Translations under genes and position numbers: made by a program
Shown here: piece by piece, positions 1 through 5,936 of the stretch
Layout: the number at the start of each line of letters is the position of its first letter
Position numbering within the stretch: the stretch's first letter is position 1
Source: JAKEGK01 sp036507695
GTDB lineage: Bacteria; Pseudomonadota; Gammaproteobacteria; SZUA-152
NCBI GenBank assembly: GCA_036507695.1
Contig: DATCIR010000119.1
Location: forward strand, 1-5,936
DNA: 5,936 nucleotides
Reading direction: 5' to 3'
Notes under the pieces: generated by a model
What the model saw: only the letters and a program-made list of their open reading frames with translations
Databases searched by the model: none
Told to the model about the DNA's origin: nothing

Positions 1-1070
1 CAACCGTTCCAAAATTAACGGAAATAGATCTGTCAAACGCGGACCTACGTGGTGCTAACCTACAGGCGGTACGCCTGCTGAGTGCTATATTAAATGGTGC
101 AAATCTGACCGGTGTTGACCTAAGTAAATCAGATCTACGAAGGGCAAACCTGTCGGGGGCTCAATTAATTGAATCAAATCTATCTTTTGCAAACTTGTAC
201 ACTACAAACTTTAATAAGGCGAACCTACGAAATGCGAGTCTATCCGAAACAGACCTAACAGAGGCGTGTTTTAGGAATGCAGACTTGCAAGGCGCAGACT
301 TTATCATGTCGAAATTAATACGTGCAGATTTATCCGGCGCAAACCTGATCGGAGCAGATCTGCGCTTAGCTAATTTGTATAGATCAAACTTTACGAATGC
401 TATATTGACTGATGTTAAGTTGTGGGAGTCACAACGCCCGAGATGGGTTATCAAAAACGTAGTTTGTGAGTCGGTTTTTTGGGACGATAACGCCGGAGGA
501 AAAACTTATTATCAACCCGGCGAGTTTGAAAAATTATACGGCCAAACGCACACAATACTGCTGCGTTACGATGGGGGCATAAGCCCGCTAGAAATTACAA
601 CTCTGCCCGTCCTAATACAAAAACTGCAAGAAAAAGAGGGTGTATCGCTGCGCCTTAAGTCCATTGAAGAAACTAGCGGAGGTAGCCAAGTTACCGTCGT
701 TGTGGAAAATCCAGAAGCAGCAGACAGGCTAAAACACGCTGTTGAAGCATTACCCCAGCAACAACGCGCCATGTCTAGGGAAGACATTCGTCAAATAGTA
801 ATTGAAGAAATTATGAGGCTACCTGTGGGAAATACTACCAACATTAATATCAGGACTATGAGCGGCGGACAATTAGCGATTGGTGACCAGTCCACCAACA
901 TCAACAATCAGCAAGTAACGGAATTGGCCAAAGCAGTGGAAAAAATACCGCCAGATGAAAAAAGCGGGTTTACTGATGGTATGAAAAATTTGCTTGTTAC
1001 GCAGCTAAAAGAACTGGCAGCCGAGGAAATTAAACAACTGAGCAAAGATGCTATCGCGGCTCTGAAATAA
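1..1070 (+). CDS. Pentapeptide-repeat protein with long C-terminal extension (5' end outside window)
   Basis: The frame is open from the left edge (first full codon at base 3) to a TAA at 1068-1070, giving 355 visible residues. A TTG at 195 is in frame, but pentapeptide repeats continue upstream of it without a break, so it is not the real start. Residues about 6-142 are tandem A(D/N)LXX repeats (for example SNADL, RGANL, NGANL, RRANL, QGADF, SGANL), which in this family fold into a right-handed quadrilateral beta-helix. No signal peptide or membrane segment is visible. After the helix come a segment containing PGEFEKLYG (residues 172-180), a small alpha/beta-looking region with SLRLKSIEE and VTVVVENPEAADRL, a polar Asn/Gly-rich stretch with NTTNINIR and AIGDQSTNIN (about 277-304), and a charged helical C-terminus. 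From memory, this order resembles tails of cyanobacterial pentapeptide proteins. The function is unknown; the repeats alone suggest a binding scaffold. The repeat call is firm and the role is not. Confidence 0.9.
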   Translation, partial: TVPKLTEIDLSNADLRGANLQAVRLLSAILNGANLTGVDLSKSDLRRANLSGAQLIESNLSFANLYTTNFNKANLRNASLSETDLTEACFRNADLQGADFIMSKLIRADLSGANLIGADLRLANLYRSNFTNAILTDVKLWESQRPRWVIKNVVCESVFWDDNAGGKTYYQPGEFEKLYGQTHTILLRYDGGISPLEITTLPVLIQKLQEKEGVSLRLKSIEETSGGSQVTVVVENPEAADRLKHAVEALPQQQRAMSREDIRQIVIEEIMRLPVGNTTNINIRTMSGGQLAIGDQSTNINNQQVTELAKAVEKIPPDEKSGFTDGMKNLLVTQLKELAAEEIKQLSKDAIAALK

Positions 1071-1733
1071 AAAATCGTGGAGCTGTCGCCCGGTGTAGCT
1101 ACTATCGCAAAATCGATAATGGGTCTATAGTCTGGCGATCCATCCTTATACAGTAATTTGCTTGCCCGTCGGAGGCAAATGACGGTGTCTGGTTCCGATG
1201 TTTTTCGTGTCGGTTAAACTTCTGGGGTGCGTGTCAAGGGATTGTAGGCATCCGCTTGCTCCTAGACATGCCGCTGTGTTCCGATTGATTACTTTTTTAG
1301 GGGTGCGGCCGTTGGTGTCATCGAGTTGCATCGAACCCAGCTTCGCTTGTGATCGAGCCTTGCCAATTTTGGCATGATATTAGGATGTTGCTTTGTGTTT
1401 AGCGTAAATGAGTCTTAAAAAATTCGGATGCAGCGGGAACATGGAGTGCTGCAGCCAACGGGTACTTTGTAGTGCCAAGCAAATTATTGGGAAATAATAT
1501 TAATCAATAGGGTTACATATTGTTTTGTTATATAGTTCTCGAATTTTAAAAAATAGTGCCATAATTCAGCGTGATTTAGGGAGATCTGTTGGATATCTTA
1601 GGCCACAAGTGCTACAAACTTACTACGGAACTGTTCAAGAGATAAGCAGGCAGGTGTTCCTCGCATCCGTAAGGTACCTCAAAAATTTTAAGCCCGCATT
1701 CTCGAATATCGTCGCAACCAAGCGGAGTGTGAA
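1071..1733. other. 663-base intergenic region without a convincing gene
   Basis: All frames are broken into short pieces lacking a good start and Shine-Dalgarno. No tRNA-like fold or clear intrinsic terminator was found behind the pentapeptide gene. The stretch holds an inverted repeat TGCCAA-TT-TTGGCA at 1361-1374, a 6-base-arm inverted repeat ATTTGC/GCAAAT around 1156-1180, and two ordered pairs of 8-mers: GTTCCGAT at 1192 and 1278, each followed by GGGGTGCG at 1224 and 1300. Bases 1501-1560 are only about 25% GC by hand count, which would suit a promoter for the TPR gene downstream, but no -35/-10 pair stands out enough to mark. The region may hold regulatory DNA, a decayed element or an unrecognised small RNA. 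Confidence 0.6.
1361..1374. repeat. Short inverted repeat, possible operator
   Basis: The arms TGCCAA and TTGGCA are perfectly complementary around a TT spacer. Such a 14-base palindrome could bind a dimeric regulator. It lies about 360 bases before the TPR gene and about 290 after the pentapeptide gene, so its target is unclear. A palindrome of this size can occur by chance in a region this long. Confidence 0.2.
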
Positions 1734-2780
1734 ATGAAGTTGAGAACATTTTTCTTTTTTGTTTTTGGGATCAGTGGCATGGCCTTTGCCTCCGCTGGCG
1801 TTGCGAGTGATACCAGTCAGGAGTCCGATAAGATCAAACAAATCCTGCTCAATGCCAAGTCTGCGGAAACTCAAGCGATGACAGGCGACGCGAGCCAGGC
1901 GCGTGACGAAAACGCCGTTCAATACAAGATCGGCTTTAAGGATGGCTACCAGAAAGCGGTGGACGATCTTAAAAAATCCCTGAGTGGTGGAACCGGCGCG
2001 CCGGCAGCCGCTGCGCTCACAGCCACTACTGCCGCCGTTGAACGTCCTGATCAAACCAAGGCCAAAGCCAACGAGCTGGTTCATAAAAGTTTCGAGCAAT
2101 TGGTGCAAGACGGAAACTGGGAGGCGGCTATCCAGTCAACGACGGCGGCCATGAAATTAAACCCCGTGGATCCGGTGCCCTACATAAACCGCTCGTGGGC
2201 ACATGCCGAGAAAGGTATGCTGGATGAGGCCATCAACGACGCGAATAAAGCGGTGGATCTGGCGCCGCGTAATGCCATGGCGCATAACAACCGGGCTTAC
2301 GCCTATGAGCTTGCCGGTTCACTCACCAAAGCTAAGCAAGACTACAAAATCGCCTGTGAATTAAAATACCAGCCGGCTTGTGATACCGTGGCGGTGTTTG
2401 AGCGCGCATTGACGGGCGATACACAAAAGGAAGTGAAGGAATTGCTGGACCAAAGTTTCGAGAAATTTAAAGACAAAGACTGGCGCGCGGTTGAGGAAAT
2501 TTCCACCAAGGCGATTGACCTGGATCCGGGCAGCGCCATGGCCTATGTGAACCGTTCCGGCGCCCGCGCCGCGTTGGGATTGCTTTCGACAGCGCTGGAC
2601 GACTGCAATCGTGCGATTCAACTCAATCCCGGCCTGGGGCTCGCCCACAATAACTGCGGCTACGCCTATGAGCTACTGGGCAAGTCAAAACAAGCGGAAG
2701 TGGCTTATCAGCAAGCCTGCAATTTGGGTGTAAAGAAAAGCTGCCGCGATTATTTCCGCCTGACAAACGCGGTACATTAG
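1734..2780 (+). CDS. Exported TPR protein with duplicated three-repeat module
   Basis: The protein has 348 residues. The ATG at 1734 is preceded by CGGAG at 1723-1727 with a 6-base gap. The N-terminus is a Sec signal peptide: K2 and R4, a hydrophobic run FFFFVFGISG, and likely signal peptidase I cleavage after ASA (residue 21) or VAS (25). There is no lipobox cysteine, so a soluble periplasmic or secreted protein is expected. Residues about 26-85 are polar and helical, followed by a Gly/Ala/Thr-rich linker (about 84-102). Two TPR modules follow, residues about 115-217 and 236-338, with matching marks 121 residues apart: NRS at 152 and 273, AHNN at 183 and 304, YAYEL at 189 and 310. Each module ends with two cysteines eight residues apart (C208/C216 and C329/C337) in an AC-x(7)-C pattern recalling Sel1/Hcp-type repeats, where such pairs form disulfides. 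TPRs bind protein partners; none is identifiable here. No neighbour is close enough to suggest an operon. Confidence 0.88.
   Translation: MKLRTFFFFVFGISGMAFASAGVASDTSQESDKIKQILLNAKSAETQAMTGDASQARDENAVQYKIGFKDGYQKAVDDLKKSLSGGTGAPAAAALTATTAAVERPDQTKAKANELVHKSFEQLVQDGNWEAAIQSTTAAMKLNPVDPVPYINRSWAHAEKGMLDEAINDANKAVDLAPRNAMAHNNRAYAYELAGSLTKAKQDYKIACELKYQPACDTVAVFERALTGDTQKEVKELLDQSFEKFKDKDWRAVEEISTKAIDLDPGSAMAYVNRSGARAALGLLSTALDDCNRAIQLNPGLGLAHNNCGYAYELLGKSKQAEVAYQQACNLGVKKSCRDYFRLTNAVH
2076..2747 (+). repeat. Intragenic tandem duplication (two TPR modules)
   Basis: Bases about 2076-2384 and 2439-2747 encode homologous modules with a period of about 363 bases. DNA identity survives locally, for example aaagtttcgag near the start of both copies and tacgcctatgagct near the AHNN motif. 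A one-residue gap near the first helix accounts for the shift from 122 to 121 residues. The copies have diverged strongly at third positions, so the duplication is not recent. Confidence 0.75.
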
Positions 2781-2785
2781 GTAAA

Positions 2786-2843
2786 ATCCTGAATCTGCCC
2801 GGATCGCGTAACTGTGGGTGACCCGCTATCCTGAATACCTGCC
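2786..2843. repeat. Short direct repeat downstream of TPR gene
   Basis: ATCCTGAAT-CTGCC at 2786-2799 recurs as ATCCTGAAT-AC-CTGCC at 2828-2843, differing by a two-base insertion. Between the copies lies a small GGGT-G-ACCC palindrome. No U-tract follows, so it does not look like an intrinsic terminator for the TPR gene. The meaning is unknown and chance is possible. Confidence 0.3.
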
Positions 2844-2900
2844 TTGCGATCAGTGCGTTGCGCGTCTGCGGCTGGTTGTTTTATCCTAATCTTCTTTCCT

Positions 2901-2934
2901 GCCGGCGCTGAAGCCTTGATTTTTCAGCGGCCGC
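2901..2934. repeat. Inverted repeat enclosing the htpG -35 box
   Basis: The arms CGCTGAA (2906-2912) and TTCAGCG (2923-2929) are perfect complements around a 10-base loop. Pairing continues outward imperfectly (2901, 2902 and 2904 against 2934, 2933 and 2931), so 10 of 12 positions pair. The -35 box of the heat-shock promoter (2915-2921) lies in the loop. No T-run follows on either strand, so a terminator is unlikely. The geometry recalls operator repeats such as CIRCE (9-base arms, 9-base spacer), but the sequence is not CIRCE. Confidence 0.5.
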
Positions 2935-2942
2935 GCCCATAT
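2915..2942 (+). promoter_or_regulatory. Sigma-32 (RpoH) heat-shock promoter of htpG
   Basis: CTTGATT at 2915-2921 and GCCCATAT at 2935-2942 are separated by 13 bases. The known proteobacterial sigma-32 consensus is CTTGAAA and CCCCATNT with a spacer of about 13-15 bases, so this matches 5 of 7 and 6 of the 7 defined -10 bases. Transcription would start near 2949-2951, giving a leader of about 68 bases that ends in the Shine-Dalgarno TAGGAG at 3006-3011. htpG is a classical RpoH target in enterobacteria, so motif and gene agree. Confidence 0.75.
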
Positions 2943-3017
2943 AAATGCAAAAACTGAGTTCCAATTTATCCAATATTCAGACTAATTAACCCAGGTCAAA
3001 ACGAGTAGGAGCGATAC

Positions 3018-4937
3018 ATGACTGTTGAAACGCAGGCGGCAACAGGGCAAAAAGAAACCCTTGGATTTCAAGCGGAGGTAAAACATCTCCTCAAACTGAT
3101 GATCCATTCGTTGTACAGCAATAAGGAAATCTTCCTGCGAGAATTGATATCCAATGCGTCGGATGCGGCGGATAAGTTGCGTTTTGAAGCCTTATCCAAT
3201 AGTTCGCTGTACGGCAAGGATTCTGAACTCAAGATTCGGGTTGAATACGATAAGGATGCCAGAACCATCACGGTATCGGACAACGGCATTGGCATGACGC
3301 GCCATGAAGTGATGGATAACATCGGCACGATCGCCAAATCCGGCACCAAGGCATTTTTTGAGTCGTTAACCGGTGATCAAGCCAAGGATGCCCATTTGAT
3401 CGGCCAGTTTGGTGTGGGTTTCTATTCGACATTCATCGTGGCGGACAAAGTAATCCTTTTGACACGTAAAGCGGGCGAGAGCGCGGACACGGGAGTGCGC
3501 TGGGAGTCCGCGGGGGAAGGCGACTATTCCATTGAAAGTGCGAATAAAGCCACGCGCGGTACGGATGTGATTTTGCATCTGCGCGAAGGTGAAGATGAAT
3601 TTTTAAATGGATTTACCTTACGAAATATTATTCGCAAATACTCGGATCATATTACCCTGCCGATTTACATGGCGAAGGAAAGCTATGACGAGAAAGAACA
3701 GACAACCAAAAAGGGCGAAGAAGAGATCGTTAATCAGGCGTCGGCACTCTGGGCGCGATCCAAGAACGACATCACCGATGCCGAATATATAGAATTCTAC
3801 AAGCATGTAGCCCACGATTTTGAAGATCCCATTGCCTATGTTCACAACCGGGTGGAAGGCAAATATGAATACACATCGTTGTTTTATATTCCGTCCCGCG
3901 CGCCGTTTGATCTGTGGGACCGGGAAAGCCGCCATGGCATCAAGCTGTATGTGCGCCGGGTGTTTATCATGGATGACGCAAAGCACATTATGCCGAACTA
4001 TCTGCGCTTTGTCCGCGGGCTGGTGGATTCGGACGACCTGCCGTTAAATGTGTCGCGGGAGATTCTGCAGCAAAATAAAGTCATCGATAATATCCGCTCC
4101 GCCTCAATCAAAAAAGCGCTTGGCCTGCTGGAAGAGGTTGCCAAGAATGATCCCGGAAAATATCAAACCATCTGGAATGAATTCGGCCGCGTGCTAAAAG
4201 AAGGGCCGGGCGAGGATTTTGCCAACAAGGATAAAATTGGCGCCTTGTTGCGGTTTGCGTCAACGCTTGCCGATACCACCCAACAGAATGTATCCCTTGC
4301 GGACTATATCAGCCGCATGAAGGACGGACAGGAGTCCATCTACTATATTACGGCCGACAGCTTTGCTTCCGCCAAAAACAGCCCGCACCTGGAAATCTTC
4401 CGTAAGAAAGGCGTGGAAGTATTGCTGTTGTCCGATTCCGTGGATGAATGGCTGGTGAGTTCATTTACAGAATACGAAGGCAAACAACTGGTCAGTGTCA
4501 CCAAGGGCGAGCTGGACCTGGGTAAGCTGGAAGACGAGGAGGAGAAAAAACAACAGCAGGAAGCCGGTAAAGAATTTCAAGGTATCATTGCGCAAATGAA
4601 AGATACCTTAGGTGATCAGGTGAAAGAAGTGCGCCTCACCCATCGCTTGACGAATTCACCGGCGTGCCTGGTCAAGGACAGCTATGACATGAGCGCCAAC
4701 CTGGAGCGTATCTTGAAGCAAGCCGGGCAATCTATCCCCGCGTCCAAGCCGATTCTGGAATTGAATCCACTACATCCCCTGGTGCAAAAGTTAAAGGATG
4801 AAAAGGACGGCTCCCGGTTCACGGATATGACATTTATATTGTTTGATCAGGCGTTGTTGGCGGAGGGCGGTCAACTGGATGATCCAGCGGCATTTGTCAG
4901 CCGCCTGAACCAGTTATTACTGGATTTATCCAAATAA
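3018..4937 (+). CDS. htpG: Molecular chaperone HtpG (Hsp90)
   Basis: The protein is a 639-residue cytosolic Hsp90 homologue, an ATP-driven homodimeric clamp that helps remodel client proteins with the DnaK system. The N-terminal GHKL ATPase domain (about 1-220) shows EIFLRELISNASDAADKLRF with catalytic E42, N46 and D49, SDNGIGM with D88, IGTIAKSGTKAF (102-113), and GQFGVGFYS (129-137). A short charged linker with KKGEEE (231-236) follows. The middle domain (about 237-505) carries RESRHGIKLYVRRVFI and LPLNVSREIL, with R347 matching the catalytic arginine that contacts ATP. The C-terminal dimerisation domain includes LTHRLTNSPACLV and ends in a leucine-rich helix; there is no MEEVD tail, as expected in bacteria. 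E. coli HtpG has 624 residues, so the length is normal. The ATG at 3018 follows TAGGAG by 6 bases, and the gene ends in tandem stops TAATAA. A sigma-32 promoter lies about 75 bases upstream. No damage is seen. Confidence 0.98.
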   Translation: MTVETQAATGQKETLGFQAEVKHLLKLMIHSLYSNKEIFLRELISNASDAADKLRFEALSNSSLYGKDSELKIRVEYDKDARTITVSDNGIGMTRHEVMDNIGTIAKSGTKAFFESLTGDQAKDAHLIGQFGVGFYSTFIVADKVILLTRKAGESADTGVRWESAGEGDYSIESANKATRGTDVILHLREGEDEFLNGFTLRNIIRKYSDHITLPIYMAKESYDEKEQTTKKGEEEIVNQASALWARSKNDITDAEYIEFYKHVAHDFEDPIAYVHNRVEGKYEYTSLFYIPSRAPFDLWDRESRHGIKLYVRRVFIMDDAKHIMPNYLRFVRGLVDSDDLPLNVSREILQQNKVIDNIRSASIKKALGLLEEVAKNDPGKYQTIWNEFGRVLKEGPGEDFANKDKIGALLRFASTLADTTQQNVSLADYISRMKDGQESIYYITADSFASAKNSPHLEIFRKKGVEVLLLSDSVDEWLVSSFTEYEGKQLVSVTKGELDLGKLEDEEEKKQQQEAGKEFQGIIAQMKDTLGDQVKEVRLTHRLTNSPACLVKDSYDMSANLERILKQAGQSIPASKPILELNPLHPLVQKLKDEKDGSRFTDMTFILFDQALLAEGGQLDDPAAFVSRLNQLLLDLSK

Positions 4938-5239
4938 TAAAAAATACCGTCCGCCCATTTTAGGGTCAGCCGGTGGATCAGTGGGCAACTCGACGCCGAT
5001 ATTAAACGCAAAGACGCAGTGGTGCAAAGGATGCTGCTTATTTTTAAATAATTGCAAAGGCTTGAATTTTGGATTCCGATATGAAATTCCAAAAATTCTT
5101 GCGACTGACATGGATGCTTGGGGTGTAAAAATTTGGATTCTTTGCGCCTTCGCGCCTTTGCGTTAAAGTTATTCAGGCGTTGGGTTACCCATAGTTTTTT
5201 CTGGCGAGATATTTTCAAGAAGTGGAATGGTGGTTACCG
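4938..5239. other. Intergenic region between convergent genes
   Basis: These 302 bases separate the ends of htpG and the minus-strand TPR gene. Most of the space is a foldback repeat at about 5001-5168. A weak hairpin at 4946-4974 (ACCG/CGGT outer and CCC/GGG inner, with internal loops) is followed on the minus strand by a T-rich run (complement of 4932-4945) and might help end minus-strand transcripts. A 4-base stem TGGG-TTA-CCCA at 5181-5191 followed by six T at 5195-5200 might do the same for + strand transcripts. Both stems are too weak to call with confidence. Short open frames here are translations of the repeat and not genes. Confidence 0.6.
5001..5168. repeat. Foldback (MITE-like) intergenic repeat with CGCAAAG termini
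   Basis: The left end (5002-5032) and the reverse complement of the right end (5138-5168) agree at about 24 of 31 positions, sharing ACGCAAAG, CGC and GCAAAG blocks. A second inverted repeat lies near the centre: GAATTTTGGATTC at 5064-5076 against GAAATTCCAAAAATTC at 5083-5098, matching with gaps. Both pairs share nearly the same midpoint (about 5081-5085), so the whole stretch can form one long imperfect hairpin. From general experience, short CGCAAAG-type arrays are common between genes of many bacteria and give spurious peptides such as NAKARRRKE. No transposase and no clear target-site duplication are seen. Its place between convergent gene ends would suit a role in ending transcription, but that is inference. 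Confidence 0.65.
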
Positions 5240-5936
5240 CTACTCCACAATTTGGGCGCTGTTGAAGCGCACTTCAACTTTGCCGGACTTGCCCAGACTA
5301 TTTGCCGGGACACCGGTGTTTACGCTTAGCTGAGCGCCCGGCTTGACAGTTTCTGTCAATTGGTAATCTTTGTGAAAGATCCGGCTGCCGCTTTCCGCAT
5401 AAAGATTCACGGTCAGCTGTAAATTTTTCACCGGCACCAGCGAGCGGTTTTTCAGCTCGATTATCACATTGCCTGCGCGATCCGCCGTGCCCTGATAGGC
5501 GATATACCTGGCTGGGTTAGCGGGTAAGTCGAGCCGCGTATAGGACAACGCTGACTGCTGTCCCGCCGCGGATTTGGAACCGGCCGCTTTGCCGTAATAT
5601 TCTTTCGCTGCTTTTAAGTCATTTTCTTTTTCCGCGATGCCGCCCAGCGCCTGATAAGCCGGCGCGGTGGGTAACAAGGCGATGCTTTTTTGCAGATCCT
5701 GTTTGGCTTTTAAGTCCTGATTTAATTTTCCGTAGGTCAAACCACGCTCCAGGTAAAACAGGAAAAATTCGGGATTGTATTTAATCGCCGTGGTAAACAA
5801 TGTTTCAGCCGTGTCGTATTGTTTTTCGTAGAAGTGGATATCGCCTTTTAACGCGTAAAACAGACCCTCTTTGGGTTCGATTTTTAATGCGCTATCGATC
5901 AAGGTCATGGCCTGTTGTGGTTTATTGTCCTTAACC
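5240..5936 (-). CDS. TPR protein, probable C-terminus of an M48-family (BepA-like) metalloprotease (5' end outside window)
   Basis: The minus-strand frame is open from the right edge (first full codon 5935-5933) to a TAG at 5242-5240, giving 231 visible residues. An internal ATG at 5908 is not the start, because TPR sequence (KPQQAMTLIDSALKIEP) runs through it. Residues about 5-120 contain three to four TPRs with typical A/G/Y/A-P spacing (GDIHFYEKQYDTAETLF, RGLTYGKLNQDLKAKQDL, LGGIAEKENDLKAAKEYY). Residues about 144-231 form a beta-rich tail with IIELKNRSLVPVKNLQLTV and a PGAQLSVNTG turn, like a small immunoglobulin-type or FxLYD-like sandwich. From memory, this TPR-plus-tail order, including LDLPANPARYIA, is found at the C-terminus of periplasmic M48 zinc proteases related to BepA/YfgC, which act in outer-membrane protein quality control. 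The HExxH active site would be outside the window, so the protease call is inference. The gene converges on htpG. Confidence 0.65.
   Translation of the reverse strand, partial: VKDNKPQQAMTLIDSALKIEPKEGLFYALKGDIHFYEKQYDTAETLFTTAIKYNPEFFLFYLERGLTYGKLNQDLKAKQDLQKSIALLPTAPAYQALGGIAEKENDLKAAKEYYGKAAGSKSAAGQQSALSYTRLDLPANPARYIAYQGTADRAGNVIIELKNRSLVPVKNLQLTVNLYAESGSRIFHKDYQLTETVKPGAQLSVNTGVPANSLGKSGKVEVRFNSAQIVE

Noticed and set aside
1156..1220. Possible integron attC site, from GTTAAAC at 1213 and the nearby ATTTGC/GCAAAT inverted repeat
   Set aside because: No matching RYYYAAC partner at a suitable distance on either strand and no integrase or cassette pattern.
1146..1331. A 61-codon minus-strand frame in the long intergenic region
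   Set aside because: No ribosome binding site, no recognisable domain and unremarkable composition; open frames of this size are expected by chance.
1525..1737. A 70-codon + strand frame from a TTG, whose stop overlaps the TPR gene start as ATGA
   Set aside because: The ATGA overlap hints at translational coupling, but there is no Shine-Dalgarno before the TTG, the stretch is AT-rich with no recognisable family, and the TPR gene has its own good ribosome binding site.
1734..4937. TPR gene and htpG as one operon
   Set aside because: A 237-base gap with a dedicated sigma-32 promoter directly before htpG argues for separate transcription.
4946..4974. Minus-strand intrinsic terminator
   Set aside because: The hairpin has only 4 and 3 paired bases split by internal loops; the T-rich tail alone is not enough for a firm call.
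5181..5200. Plus-strand intrinsic terminator TGGG-TTA-CCCA followed by TTTTTT
   Set aside because: A 4-base stem with a 3-base gap before the T-run is weak, and it lies about 240 bases after the htpG stop.
4871..5218. A 115-codon minus-strand frame and several 60-70 codon frames across the htpG 3' end and intergenic region
   Set aside because: They are translations of the foldback repeat (NAKARRRKE-type peptides) and of the antisense of htpG, without start signals.

Overview
The window looks like proteobacterial chromosome, most likely gamma- or beta-proteobacterial. The main reasons are a 639-residue HtpG without a eukaryotic-type tail, a sigma-32-like heat-shock promoter in front of it, a Sec-type signal peptide on a TPR protein, and a TPR-plus-tail protein that resembles the C-terminus of periplasmic M48 metalloproteases. 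The genus cannot be told from this sequence.

Layout. Bases 1-1070 hold the 3' part of a pentapeptide-repeat gene on the + strand; its start lies left of the window. Bases 1071-1733 are a 663-base stretch with no convincing gene, becoming very AT-rich near 1500-1560. Bases 1734-2780 encode an exported TPR protein built from two copies of a module of about 100 residues. Bases 2781-3017 are the htpG upstream region, with a good sigma-32 promoter whose -35 box lies in the loop of an inverted repeat. Bases 3018-4937 are htpG (Hsp90). Bases 4938-5239 separate two convergent genes and hold a foldback, MITE-like repeat at about 5001-5168. Bases 5240-5936 are the 3' part of a minus-strand gene for a TPR protein, probably the C-terminus of an M48-family metalloprotease; its start lies right of the window.

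How it fits together. htpG, the exported TPR protein and the putative M48 protease all fit protein quality control or envelope maintenance. However, htpG has its own promoter and the M48-like gene is convergent, so there is no evidence of a shared operon. The pentapeptide-repeat gene has lower GC in hand-counted lines (about 43-48%, against 50-70% in sampled TPR and htpG lines) and a tail architecture that I associate with cyanobacterial proteins, so it may be an accessory gene. I do not see a complete new multi-gene system. The best leads are the pentapeptide protein's C-terminal extension, the foldback repeat, and the inverted repeat over the htpG promoter.
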